From Parietaria judaica (Eukaryota > Streptophyta > Magnoliopsida > Rosales > Urticaceae): a stretch of DNA of 64,000 bases. This document shows, in pieces, positions 45,485 through 57,018 of the stretch. Within the stretch, counting starts at the first letter, position 1; every line of letters starts with the position of its first letter. The position numbers were made by a program, and so were the translations under genes. The DNA lies in the NCBI GenBank assembly GCA_954871525.1, contig OX940870.1, positions 14,911,501 through 14,975,500 on the forward strand, in the 5' to 3' direction. Under the pieces are notes generated by a model, which was not told the origin of the DNA, ran no database searches, and worked only from the letters and a program-made list of their open reading frames with translations.

Positions 45485-46616
45485 TCAAACCTTGGTGCTA
45501 TCCAGTCCTTCCTTGACTCGATTGAATGCAGCGAGCATTGTCGAACGCGCATTTGCGATTTCTACGATTTTCTCTAGAGCTGCATGTCAAGTAAATCGAT
45601 CAACGGATGAAACGAGATTGGCTGGAACATAAGCATTAGCGAGAGACGTAAGCATTGGTTTTACCTTTCTCAAATGTAAGTTGGGAAGTTCGGAGCTTTG
45701 GGGAGACCAAAGTGCCAAAGACGGACAACGATTTCAACCGCTCCTTCTGCGCCTAAGAAGAAACCAGAGTGACGAAGATGATCGATAAGCACAAACATCG
45801 AGCATCTCGATCTGCTAGAAAGCTTACTTGATCATCAACCGTAAGTGTAGCTCCACTGTTCGTTGCGGTTTGCTCAGTTGCTGAATAAAAAAGTAGCAAC
45901 TTTTAGAAGACTCCATAGATAGACAAAATCAAGAACTGGTTTCACCAAAGAGAAAGAGCCGATACCTGGTGATTGAGACGCAATCCGACGCCGAAGCTGT
46001 TGACTTTCAGTCAGCTTATCATCCCCGAATTTCGCTTCCCCGGGTGAATTCTCAGAGGACGCCCATTTGCACAGAGTGAAATGTGCTTTCTTCTCCTTCA
46101 AATCATCTGGAAATCGGCAAGAACTAGTAATTTAAGAGCACTATTCATACACTGTTCTCGTCGAAAGTCAAACTCCGTCGACCGGAACAATCTGAATCGT
46201 TCCTAGTTTTGAAATCAGTAAGTAAATTGCACCTTCAACAGGAGCTACACGCAGCGATGTCGAAGCCGAGCGCGTTTTCAAGTCCAACACAGCGCCATTG
46301 ACACGCGACACGCCCATGGAATGCCGAGCGCTCGCTACTTCAAGCCATCCCTGTCAACCAAATTACTCTCCGAAAGCTTCAAATCTTATTCTACTCTTGA
46401 ATGTACGGTGATCAGTAGGATCAAATTCAATCTAGAAAGAAGCTGTATTGGCGTTCATCGATTTACCTGGCGAAGAAGGGTGGAGAGCGAATCCATTTGC
46501 GTGAGATAGTCGTCCGTTGCATCCAGAAACTCCAAGACCTCTTCGTCCCCAACAAGACATCGTTTTCCATTTTCTGCAGTCTCAGAGCTCTGGACCAGCG
46601 AATCTCCTGCTTCCAT
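45485..46616 (-). CDS. V-ATPase assembly factor, Vma22/CCDC115-like
   Basis: Six exons on the minus strand (46467-46616, 46233-46350, 45966-46106, 45828-45880, 45665-45752, 45485-45579) sum to 645 bp, exactly 215 codons, with GT-AG borders throughout. Exon 1 reads MEAGDSLVQSSETAENGKRC, then EEVLEFLDATDDYLTQMDSL; then GWLEVASARHSMGVSRVNGA, HFTLCKWASSEN, LKSLSVFGTLVSPKLRTSQL and ALEKIVEIANARSTMLAAFN follow. These are the conserved blocks of plant coiled-coil proteins related to yeast Vma22p and human CCDC115, which assist assembly of the V-ATPase membrane sector in the endoplasmic reticulum. The function is inferred from the family. Longest open frames on this strand are in the wrong frame, so the gene is easily missed. 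Confidence 0.88.
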
Positions 46617-46739
46617 TTACAGCTGAGAGTTCTGACTCGCGATTCCGAGATCGTTCCAGTCGCGCAGCTCAGGGAAGGGGGCATCGTCGGTATTTGATGC
46701 TTTGATGGGGGCAAAGTCGTAACTCGCAACTTTAGCAAG

Positions 46740-48372
46740 CTCAGAGTATCTTGGGCTCAAATATCATGGGGCCCAAATCAACAGAGGCCCAATAAGAGAA
46801 GTTATGGGCTTGGTATGAGTTTTCCTTAGAACTTCAAAATTTTCACTAGATATTATTAACTACTTTATGAACACTCGTTGTTGATGCCGTTTTTTGGATC
46901 AAACACTGTTGAGGCCCAAGTTGTGGATTTTGGGCCTGGCCCAATGTCGTTCGTTGACGTGGCGGGCTTTTGTTGACTTTTAGGTGGGCCTTGGTTGGCC
47001 TTTGTTACGGGGATGACAGATTTTGCCGTCTATGGTCGTTCCTCCCGATCCTGTTGACTTTGGGGTGGTCAGCGTTGACTTCGAGGTGAGGTTTTGATTG
47101 ACCGATTCGAGGACTCTAAGTTGGTGTCTCTGGAATTTCTTGGATCGAATGTCTCGTGGCCGTTCAGGGTCCAGGCGATCGGGGTGGCTCACTACCTGTT
47201 ACCGCAGAGCCTGGAGATGACCAGGCCGGGTTTTGTACAGGTTCGGAGTCCACGCGGATCGGGGGTACCCGTGAACGGGGGAGTGCATTCGTCCAATATA
47301 TTGATCCAGAGACCTCTCTCAGGGTGATCCCTCGGTCGTCCGGATCTTAGAGGGATTTCCTCAGACCTGACCCTACGACCTAAATAGTGGGCCCCGTCAC
47401 TTGCCCCCAGACTATCCCGACAGCGGTATGGCGTACTGGAGATAGGCTGGACACAATGTGGAACGGAGCCTATCAGGCGGGTCGTGGTCTTATGAAAATT
47501 CCTCCAGGGCTTCCGCTTTTATGAATTATCTCACTTTCTGAGCCTGAAAAATGTAACACCCGAGGTCAAGGGAAATAGGGGGGGGGGACCCCCTGATTCA
47601 CCTCCGACGCTCAACATTAGTATAATATTTGAGGGGAGGCGAGTATATCGGGGGTAGAGAGAGAGAGAACTCGAGTCGAGTGAGTTCGAATGAGTTACCG
47701 TTTCAACTGAACTGAGCTTCTATTTATAGTAGGGTCCAGGGGCCCGATCGCAGTAAAATATTGTCCAGGGGGGGTCCCGGACAGTTTTATAATTGCATTT
47801 CGGTCCCTGGAAAAGATGGTCCGATCCCGGCCGTCCGCGCGAGATCGGACGGCCACCAAGCCCCCGAGGGGGGCCCGCTTTGTGTGCATCGAAGGGCAGG
47901 GGCAATCCCCGCCCTCCACGTGTCCTGCCCGAGGCAGGAGCCTCGCCACTTGCGAGGGCGCGGATCTCCGCGTGGGGGACAGGCCCATCAGGGCCGTCCG
48001 CGTGGCCCTGCGCGGGCTTTCCCGTGCGCAAGTGGAGCGTGTCCCGTGAGGGGACACGCGAGGCCGGGAGATCGCGCCATTTGGCGCGATCTGATGGTGG
48101 CAGCCCCCAATTGGGGGGGCTGAGGTGACCCCAGGTGGGGCCCGCGGGGGAGAGGCGGCGCAGGGAGCCGCCACGTGGCGTGGACCTGACGGCTGCCGCC
48201 CCTGTGGGTCCCACGAGGGTTTCCTCGGCCGTTTTTGCTCCCGGGCGCGTCCCGGGTCCGTTTTTCGTAAATTTTATGTCGTTTTCGGGGTTCTTCATAT
48301 TTTTGTGAACACCGGGACACTTTATTTTTCGAAAACGGGCCTCCGGAGAGAAATTTGGGTTTGAAATTGATT
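46740..48372 (-). mobile_element. GC-rich retroelement (LTR-like) fragment
   Basis: This stretch is far richer in G, C and CpG than its surroundings, especially 47560-48260. On the minus strand a TATA box CTATAAATAGAAGC lies near 47720, and the left end may be a TGTTGAGGCCC tip near 46904. About 48240-48340 resembles 31850-31960. Open frames in five or six frames follow from base composition and match nothing I recognise. Direct evidence of two LTRs or a target duplication is missing. GA microsatellite at about 47658-47670 and a G10 run near 47580 are included. Confidence 0.5.
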
Positions 48373-48489
48373 AATTTGATTAATAAAGATTAATCAAATT
48401 ATATATTTAATTAACGGAAATCATTTTAATAATTTCCGTTTAATTAACTTATTTCGCAAATCAATTCCGAGAGTTGATTTGCGAAATAA
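48373..48489. repeat. Three consecutive hairpins
   Basis: Three adjacent inverted repeats: 48373-48400 (12-bp perfect arms AATTTGATTAAT), 48407-48447 (TTAATTAACGGAAAT with one extra base in the right arm) and 48449-48489 (16-bp perfect arms TTATTTCGCAAATCAA). They abut the GC-rich element. Confidence 0.85.
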
Positions 48490-48789
48490 AGTTGGAGTTG
48501 GTTGGGAAGCAGACGCGAGGCAACCTATTGAGGGGTCCACTTCTGCTCTGTCCGAAATCAGAATAGAATCGATCTCACTTATTGTCAGAAGTAAAAAAAA
48601 AGAAAGTGATATTGCAGACAGAAAGACAATATAGTCCCTGTGGCGAAATAAGAGGTGGATTATAGCTCTGCCTTAAGTCAAAGTCAAACCTTTGTTTGTT
48701 AATTCTTCTGTGTATTTGTATTTGTATCACTCTCGTTGTTGGTGTCTCTGTCTTGTTCCTTTCTCTCCTTACTCTCTCTGTCTCCGAAG

Positions 48790-49169
48790 AACCCTAATTC
48801 ATCTGATCGCAGATGAAGCTCCAGTAGCCAAGAGATCGCTCAAACAGATTTGAGGTGATATTCTGCTCTCTGTTCTTCCTATGTCTTGATTTTTCCTCTT
48901 ACCTTTGCAACTGTCGGAGTTGGTCCAACAGACCGAAGCTTTTGAATCGGGGTCACTAGAGAGCAAAGACGAAGTCTGCCAGTTCCAATTTGAGAAATTC
49001 ATTCGATCTTTATCGAACTGCATTCTATGGGGAATCTCGAACCCGTTTCTCGAAATTCAATATGTTTACCGTCGAATTCCGTGCTGTCCTTTAGTGAGCG
49101 TTTACCAAATGGGCAAGTTCTAATTAAGTTTCTATTCTTGTTGTTGTTGCTAATTTAGAAAAAGGCGAG
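48790..49169 (+). promoter_or_regulatory. SAUL1-type gene leader with likely 5' UTR intron
   Basis: A CT-rich leader and AACCCTAA (48790-48797) precede a possible intron from 48854 (TTTGAG|GTGATATTC) to 49159 (GCTAATTTAG), ten bases before the ATG. The transcription start was not located. Confidence 0.45.
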
Positions 49170-52037
49170 ATGTCGGGAAGTTGGGACGGAAGTTATGACC
49201 CGGGCAGCCAGTCGTCCGAGAGCCATCAGTTTGAGAAGCTGCATTTAGAGCCTATCTACGACGCGTTTGTGTGCCCTCTGACGAAGCAAGTGATGCGTGA
49301 TCCCGTCACGTTGGAGAACAGTCAAACGTTCGAGCGTGAAGCGATCGAGAAGTGGTTCAAGGAGTGCAGGGATAGTGGGAAGAAGCTGATCTGCCCGCTG
49401 ACGCTGAAGGAGTTGAAGAGCGCGGATCTGAAGCCGAGCCTAGCTTTGCGTAACACCATTGAGGAGTGGAATGCTAGGAACGAAGCGGTTCAGCTCGACA
49501 TGGCTCGCAAGTTCCTGAATCTGAACAGCTCGGAAAGCGAAGCTCTTCTAGCATTGACTTTTGTTCAGCATATCTGCCAAAAGAGCCGATCGAACAAGCA
49601 TATTGCTCGCAGCGCAGGGTTGATACCGATGATTATTGACATATTGAAAAGCGGCAGTCGTAAAGTTAGATGCCGAGCTCTAGAAACTCTTCGGATAGTT
49701 ATCGAGGATAATGATGAGAACAAGGTACTTCCACACATTTCTCTCGTTTATGATTTTTCATGTCCTGCTAGATCTCGGTGTTAAAACGGTTCTTTTTGTG
49801 TTGCAGGAGCTATTGTCTGAGGGGGATACCGTGCGCACGATAGTGAAGTTCTTGTCTCACGAGCAGTCGAAGGAGAGGGAAGATGCTGTCGGACTGTTAT
49901 ACGAGCTTTCGAAGTCTGAAGCGCTGTGTGAGAAGATTGGCACAATCAATGGCGCGATTCTTCTGTTGGTGGGAATGACAAGCAGCAAATCGGAACATAT
50001 TTTGACCGTTCAGAAGGCTGATAAAACGCTTGAGAACCTAGAGAAGTGTGATAACAATGTGAGGCAGATGGCTGACAGTGGTAGATTGCAACCTCTTCTG
50101 ACAAAAATTCTTGAAGGTATTTTTTTCTTCTCAAACCGAGTCCTGATTGTTGGTTTGAGTTGTAGTCAACTTCTTTGTTAGAGTTTGTGACCCGAATCCG
50201 TTTTCAAGGCCTGGCCTGTTTTGTAGTTTCGCGGTGCGACCTTTTCTATTAGATATTTTGGGGACTTCTCTCGTGGAAGCGGATGAATCTAGCATATGAA
50301 ACATAGCCTTCGTTTATTTTTTGTACTCTCTCCTCCATTATGTAAAAATTCAAAAGTGTCGATATCTCTTTACTGGTGTTGCTATTTTTTCGTTTGCTTT
50401 ATAACATTCTCGAATTCATTTTTCCTTGCGATTAACTTTTTTTGCGCAACGGCTTGGTTGCAGGCCCTCCGGAGATAAAATTATCCATGGCTAATTTCCT
50501 CGGCGAGCTGGTTCTAAACACCGATGTGAAGGTCCAAGTAGCGAGAACAGTGGGTGCCTCTTTAATCAATCTCATGCGAACCGGTACCATGAACTCGAGA
50601 GAATCCGCTTTGAAAGCCCTAAACCAGATCTCATGCGAGGCAAGCGCCAAGGTGTTGATAAACGCTGGAATACTCCCTCCTCTCATTCGGGACCTTTTCG
50701 CCGTCGGCGCTAATCATTTACCGATGCGATTGAAAGAAATATCGGCAACTATCCTCGCCAATGTTGTGAATTCCGGCTACGACTTTGAATCAATGCCAGT
50801 CGGGCCGGATCATCAGACTTTAGTCTCTGAGGACATAGTTCACAGTCTTCTTCATTTAATCAGCAACACGGGACCTGCGATTGAGTGCAAGCTTCTTCAA
50901 GTCCTCGTCGGACTGACTAGCTCACAATCTACTGTTCTCAACGTGGTTTCCGCTATTAAAAGCTCAGGTGCCACTATCAGCTTGGTCCAGTTCATCGAGG
51001 CTCCACAACGGGATTTGCGTGTGGCCTCGATAAAGCTTCTTCAGAACCTCGCTCCTCACATCGGTCAGGAATTAGCCGACGCTCTGCGTGGCACGGTGGG
51101 CCAGCTTGGAAGCCTAATCAGAGTGATATCCGAAAACGATGGAGGAATCATGGAAGAACAAGCCTCTGCGATTGGCCTTTTAGCTGAGCTTCCCGAGCGG
51201 GATTTGGGCCTTACTCGGCAGATGCTAGACGAACGGGCCTTTCACTTAATCTACACCAGAATTGTTCGGATTCGACAAGGCGAGACAAAGGGCAGTCGAT
51301 TTGTGACCCCGTTTTTGGATGGGCTTGTTCGGGTTCTTTCTAGGGTTACGTTTGTGTTAACCGATGAGCCGAGCGCCGTAGAACTCTGTAGGGAGAATAA
51401 CCTTGCTTCACTGTTCGTTGAACTCCTTCAGACAAACGGGATTGATAACATTCAGATGAATTCAGCGTCAGCGTTGGAGAATCTATCGCATGAATCGAGG
51501 AATCTCACGAAACTTCCCGACTTACCAGTGCCGGGATTCTGTGCTTCGGTGTTTCCATGTTTCGGGAAACCGCCGGTCATAAGCGGGTTATGTCGGGTTC
51601 ATCGAGGGACGTGCTCGCTCAGAGAGAGCTTTTGTCTTTTGGAAGGACAGGTCGTTGAGAAGCTTGTCGCGCTTTTGGACCACACGAACGAAAAGGTCGT
51701 TGAAGCGGCATTGGCAGCAATATGCACGCTGCTCGATGATAATGTGAACATCGAACAGGGTGTGAAGGTTTTGTGTGATTCCGATGGAATCAGGCCAATA
51801 CTGGACGTGTTGCTTGAGAAAAGGACAGACAATCTGAGGCGAAGGGCAGTGTGGGCAGTCGAAAGACTTCTCCGCTCAGAAGACATAGCGTACGAGGTTT
51901 CTGGGGATCAAAATGTGAGCACCGCCCTCGTCGATGCTTTCCAACACGGTGACTATCGGACCCGACAGATCGCCGAACATGCCCTCAAACATATCGACAG
52001 GCTGCCGAATTTCTCCGGGGTTTTCTCAAACATGTGA
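49170..52037 (+). CDS. SAUL1: U-box/ARM E3 ubiquitin ligase, SAUL1 (PUB44) type
   Basis: Three exons (49170-49724, 49807-50116, 50464-52037) give 812 residues in frame. The protein opens MSGSWDGSYDPGSQSSE, followed by a U-box: LEPIYDAFVCPLTKQVMRDP, then ERE and AIEKWF, then ICPLTLKEL. Armadillo-type repeats fill the rest, for example IVKFLSHEQSKEREDAVGLL, ISNTGPAIECKLLQVLVGLT and VEKLVALLDHTNEKVVEAAL, ending in AEHALKHIDRLPNFSGVF. Length and order fit Arabidopsis SAUL1 (about 800 residues). SAUL1-type ligases sit at the plasma membrane through their ARM repeats and restrain premature senescence and cell death, and are guarded by an immune receptor. No damage is seen. It converges with the F-box/kelch gene. 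Confidence 0.95.
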
Positions 52038-52915
52038 CGTGATCGAGAAAGCTTTGTTTCTGTGTGATTTTTACGGTTTTTGTCACTGATATTGGTGTAT
52101 ACAAGATTTTCCACTTGTAGATGAATCTGGACATTGTTTCACTTCCCAAATTCTGTTTTATGTATACTAGCTTCGGGTACATATAGTATAGATACAGTGC
52201 GTGTTGATTTGATTTGGTCTTCTGAATTTATATTTTAATTTGGTTAAAACTGCCAATGTGAGAATCAAGAAAGAAGTGTCTTTGCTTTCTCTTTCTGCAC
52301 CTGCACTAGAAAACAGCGAAGGATTCGTTCTAAATCGAACAAATAAGATGATATATCGAAGAATTTCTCTTTTATGAAGAACCCAGTTTGAGAAGAAAAT
52401 CACAAGCCAAAAAATAATAATGACGGACCGGTTTAATCAACCCCAAAGATTCAAAAACCCATAAAATCTTTTTATCTAACAGCCTCTAAAATATCCAGTA
52501 AAAACAGCATTGCACCGTGAAGCTAGAAACGGACCGTGCCAAGAAAAACGGACAACGGCTATGGAGAAGCACCAAAATAATTAACCAGAAGCATGCGTTT
52601 TTGGTTGTGGTGAGAACGAAAATACAATAAGCTGTAATGCCACTCTTTTAAACGGAAAAAATAACATTAAGAAGAAATATAAATCAGGATAACGTAACGG
52701 CAACGACATTTTTAAATGAATGTTTGGTTAATAAATACAATAAGTTGCATGTGCAAACATACTTACAGCAAAAGCATATTATATATTTTAAAAAAATCAA
52801 GTTCACGGGGTTACACCAGAAGATCTCGGAACTAAATCGGCAGTCGCGCAAGTTCAAAATGCATCGCACGAGGAAGATAAGATCTGGAAATGCTGAGAAG
52901 TTCAAAAAAATGACT
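52038..52915. other. Spacer between converging ligase and F-box genes
   Basis: It presumably contains both 3' untranslated regions. The rest is AT-rich, with no repeat or gene recognised. Confidence 0.5.
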
Positions 52916-54661
52916 TTACAGGTGTAGCACGCCCATCGACTTCGTCATATACGAGGATGCATCGAATTCATGGGCAACATAATTCCTTGAAATATGACTC
53001 CACTTCACCCCCATATCCGTATCTGACACATCGCAGACTGTCAGGAAATCCAACACTTGGCCGAATATTTTGAACATCTCAATCCCAAAAATCAGGTTTC
53101 GATCAGCCGTGAAACAAGCGTTCCAGTCCATCGGAGCATCGGGATGAACCGAGACCTCTGTCCAGTTGAGATAGTAGAGATCGAGCTCCCACATTTTCCT
53201 CACAGCCTTGTTTCTCCTTCCAATCTGCCCTTCCCCTTCGCACCACGACACAGAAAACACGAATAACCGACCACTGCAAGCCACAAGCTTCGGGTGATAC
53301 TCATAAACCCGAGACGGGAAGGGAGAGGTTTGGACTCTAATCCAGAAACCCCTTTGTACGTCGTAGCCTGCAAGCTTGTAGAGGTCAGAATAAACGTAAA
53401 AGATTCCGTTACAGACAACCCCGGAACAAGCCAACCCGAAATTTTCTGGCAGCCGATGGATTTCTGTCCATTTATTCGAGAGGGAATCATAGATCTCCCC
53501 GGAATTCAAAGGCTCATCCCAAGGTCCGTGGCCACCCACAGCGATGAGTAGAAACCGTTTGCAGCACTTTGTACCTTGTTGGTCGCTTCTCGATCTCGAG
53601 AACTTGAACGACTTTCTATTGGGCAACAGTGAAGCCTCGTTTTCGTCGATGGAGTTTCTGTGTTGACGCCTGAGGGAGAGGCGGTGAGGGTCTTCATAAA
53701 CGTCGGAGACCCCGCCGACCCGAGTTCTCGGACGCCGATCTTGCCGGATTTGATGACTTTGACCAATGGAAAAATCGAGAGACACCTCAGAGATTCCCAA
53801 GATTGGTGCAGATCTGGAGTGCTTCATGGGTGCAACTTTGCGCCACGATCGAGTTAAGGGACTGAATGCTATTACCCCTTTGTGTGTCTTGAAAGAGCTC
53901 TGATCAACCTTGCCGGGATTGGCCAAGCTCGAACACCCTCCAACGATATAGATCTCTTCCTGAATGCTGGCGACCGAGAACATGAACCTTCCTTTGAGAA
54001 TATTTGAATCCATTTTGTGCCATTGCCCAAATGTCACGTCAAGGGCATGTATCTCTCCTGAGCAATACCCGTCTTTCACAGCCCCAAACAGAAAGAGCCA
54101 TGGATTCAGATACGAACCTTCTCGTCTCATTTGCAGGAAACGAGAAGTGGAAGTCAACTGTCTCCATTTCTTGCATACGAGCCGAGCGGTCATGAGACTG
54201 GCGAGTGGGAGCTTTACCAGGCACATTTCAAGTATATCGTCCGGGAGAAATATGTGCATTCTACTGTTTCTTATTGATTCTTCGAGCTCTGATTCCTTTC
54301 GACTATTTTTCTTCCAAAACCTCTCCTTAACACCGTACGAAAAACAATCGACTCCGGTTTCCTCAGTGCCACACATCAATTTGTAACCCTTGCCTTCGTC
54401 ACTGGCATTCGACCTCCTCCGACCACACGGATCTCTGTACTCCTCGCTGGTATCGGCGCCGACTTTGCAGCCACCAACCCGACTGTATAAACTGAGGCAT
54501 CTCAAGGATATCCCCTTCGCATCGTCCTCTTCTTCCGACCCGCCTCTGCTGTGCCTCTTCCTTTGCTTCTGGCTGCCACTTCTGACAAGACGTTTCGATA
54601 CACTCGGTGCTTCGAAATCTTGGCTTATGGATTCATCGCAAGCGGGTCTCTCGGGAAACAT
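52916..54661 (-). CDS. CFK1: F-box/kelch protein, CFK1-like
   Basis: The open frame encodes 581 residues. After a charged Ser/Arg-rich N terminus an F-box reads HIFLPDDILEMCLVKLPLAS and ARLVCKKWRQLT. Kelch-type blades follow: LFGAVKDGYCSGEIHALDV, FSVASIQEEIYIVGGCSS, FLLIAVGGHGPWDEPLNSGE, GVVCNGIFYVYSD and RLFVFSVSWCEGEGQIGRR. The tail is SSYMTKSMGVLHL. Such proteins are substrate receptors of SCF ubiquitin ligases; CFK1 of Arabidopsis interacts with the COP9 signalosome and promotes hypocotyl elongation, partly through control of a DNA methyltransferase. A 5' intron is likely (acceptor TTTCAG next to 54674, donor near 55123). An upstream ATG at 55149 could splice in frame and add 13 residues (MDSCCASFKRRYS), an alternative start. 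Confidence 0.88.
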   Translation of the reverse strand: MFPERPACDESISQDFEAPSVSKRLVRSGSQKQRKRHSRGGSEEEDDAKGISLRCLSLYSRVGGCKVGADTSEEYRDPCGRRRSNASDEGKGYKLMCGTEETGVDCFSYGVKERFWKKNSRKESELEESIRNSRMHIFLPDDILEMCLVKLPLASLMTARLVCKKWRQLTSTSRFLQMRREGSYLNPWLFLFGAVKDGYCSGEIHALDVTFGQWHKMDSNILKGRFMFSVASIQEEIYIVGGCSSLANPGKVDQSSFKTHKGVIAFSPLTRSWRKVAPMKHSRSAPILGISEVSLDFSIGQSHQIRQDRRPRTRVGGVSDVYEDPHRLSLRRQHRNSIDENEASLLPNRKSFKFSRSRSDQQGTKCCKRFLLIAVGGHGPWDEPLNSGEIYDSLSNKWTEIHRLPENFGLACSGVVCNGIFYVYSDLYKLAGYDVQRGFWIRVQTSPFPSRVYEYHPKLVACSGRLFVFSVSWCEGEGQIGRRNKAVRKMWELDLYYLNWTEVSVHPDAPMDWNACFTADRNLIFGIEMFKIFGQVLDFLTVCDVSDTDMGVKWSHISRNYVAHEFDASSYMTKSMGVLHL

Positions 54662-55177
54662 ACTGTATCGGCGTCTGAAACCACATTTAGTTTTAGCCCA
54701 TCTTATATTTTCCGCTTTTTAATACTTAACCTCCAAAGCTCACGACCTGAAATATATGAAAACATGGACTTTGAGTAGCTTGAAACAAACCGTCTCGAAT
54801 CCGGAAACATGCATTGAAACCTAACTTCCTTCATCTTTACATCCTTCTTATGAGAGCCTATCAACTTGAACCCCAAAAGGCCCATTACCATCTCCGCATC
54901 TAAAGCTTAAATTTAAAAAAGTAATTGGGGAAAATTCCCACCTCAAGAACACATCTCTACATGTTAGTACACATAAATTCTGTAAAACCACAAGAACCCA
55001 TGCAAAATCAATTTCAACAATCGGTACACTGAACAGATTTCTCTAATGCGCATTTCGATCCATACTTTCCGAGGTCTTTCTAGGCCAAAATCAGCGTCGA
55101 AAGAGAGGGGAAGAAGAACTTACTTGAAGGAAGCGCAACAGGAATCCATGGAAGACGATCCGACTCAGTCCCCGAGT

Positions 55178-55201
55178 AGAGAGAGAGAGAGAGAGAGAGA
55201 T
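55178..55201. repeat. GA microsatellite in the F-box gene leader
   Basis: A (GA)n run of about twelve units; on the gene's strand it is a CT tract upstream of the possible first ATG, a common feature of plant 5' leaders. Confidence 0.85.
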
Positions 55202-55204
55202 TCA

Positions 55205-56918
55205 AAGGGAGTGTTGAAAATGGTTAGGTCTTGCTTTGCTTTGAGCCATTTTTGGCTTTTATTTTATTTTAAATTAAATGGAAAAGGATCGAGCAGAGCA
55301 TTCAATATCATTACATTACATATAGAATAGAATAGAGGCCTAAATTAATTTCTATTTTTATACTTTACTCAACTCATTTATCAATTACCAGCTAAGCTTT
55401 ATTCAATTTCCACCAGAAAAAAATTATATATGTTGCTCCCAATTATTCACAAATCTGGGGAAGTACCCCCGAATTCCACATTTGGTGTACTTTGTTCCAC
55501 AATTTTAGATTTTAGCATTAATGCCCCTATTCTCTTACAAAAAAACCATATACACCCTTTTTACGCTTAAATAAGGGGAAGAAAAAAAAAAACAATAATC
55601 TGTGATCTTGTTCGATAATTAACTCATAAATTTTTTACAAATTCATGTGTTACGTATAAGCTAATGTTTTTACTTTAAAAGTAGAAGGGATATTTTTTTA
55701 TAAAAAAACTAAAATTCTGGGAGTAAGTAGACTTATAGAAAAGAAAGGGGAAAAAAGAAAAGCATGAGTAGAAATAAGTGGAGTGAGTGCGCGGTGCTTT
55801 TTCTTTAGCTACGTTCTCTCTCTCTTTTGGCATTTATCACTTTTGCTTCTATTTTGTTTGTTTGTTTTTTCTTTTTCTTTTCTTTTCTTTTGGGCTCTTA
55901 CTGTCTGAGTTTTAGTGACGTGTCGCATCGTCATGGGTTTCTATCCTGTACTGTCCGGTCCATTGGCCGTTACAGTCGTCCTCCTCCTAGCCTTCAAATT
56001 CAAAGAAATGTTAGGACTTGGGAGGATAAAGTCACTGATCATGGGAGTCGGTTGGTCGAGGAACACGCCACGGTAAAATTTTATTATAAATGACTAAAGA
56101 ATATAATTTTTGTTTAATATATTTTAAATAATTTTTACTATTTATTTTATTGTACGTGAGATTTATACTTATTATTTTATTAATTATATGGTTCAATTAG
56201 TAAATATTAAAAATATTAATCAATAGTAAAATCTTATATAGTATAATCACATTAATTAAATCGGGATTTTCGTTTGGTTATGTTTTATAGTGAATTCTAT
56301 TTTTGAATTTTAAAATCAATTTTAGATTTTTTACTGTTTGGTTATGTTTTTTGCTTAATTGTATTCAAATAAAATAAAATAAACTTTAAAAAAAAAGTAT
56401 GTCGAATCTATTGCTTTCCAACATGAGAGAAAGAAAATAATCACGTATCTGAGGTTCGTAAAAGAAAAGAAAATAATAAAATATATTAAAATAGTTATAC
56501 ATGAGAGAGAAAGAAAATAATCATGTGAAATAAAGTAGAAAACATCTTCTTCTTTTTTTTGTAAATTTCTAAAGCCAACAAAATATAAATTCTAAAATCG
56601 TTGTCTAAATAAATGACCAAACATTCTGGTACATTGTTTCTAGAACTTGGATTTAAAAATTATAACCAAACGCCAAACGGCTAAAAATCATCATAACAGT
56701 TAACCATATGGTGTAGTTTGAATTTTGGAGTAAAAATTATGTTTTAAGTTTTAACTTTTGAATATACAAAAGTGTTTTATAGATATTAATATTTTAACTT
56801 TAATTAAACTATTTTATTTATATGTTGTTGTTTCTTTTTCTTTCATTTTTATCCTTAATAATAATCAAACTATTCAATTAATATTATATATGTACATATA
56901 TAAAATAGGGGATTCTTA
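55205..56918. other. AT-rich intergenic DNA
   Basis: It includes the F-box gene promoter on its left. Nothing else is supported: several poly-A and poly-T runs, no coding signal, and no repeats that I could match elsewhere in the window. Confidence 0.45.
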
Positions 56919-57018
56919 CAATTATAAAAACAGACATGTAGACATGCATTTAGTGTCTCGTTCAATTCTATATTTATTTTGCATCTAAATGCATGTATAC
57001 ATGTCTGTTTTATAATTG
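56919..57018. mobile_element. 100-bp foldback (MITE-like or hairpin) element
   Basis: Arms of about 34 bp (56919-56953 and 56985-57018) are inverted copies with two or three differences (CAATTATAAAAACAGACATG against CATGTCTGTTTTATAATTG), separated by 31 bp. The fold would resemble a small MITE or a microRNA-like precursor. No target duplication was confirmed. Confidence 0.72.

Noticed and set aside
46463..46738. 91-residue minus-strand open frame
   Set aside because: It overlaps exon 1 of the Vma22-like gene in another frame; the six-exon reading is better supported.
47695..48320. Several overlapping long open frames on both strands
   Set aside because: They follow from the very high GC content; no frame has a recognisable domain and none is favoured over the others.
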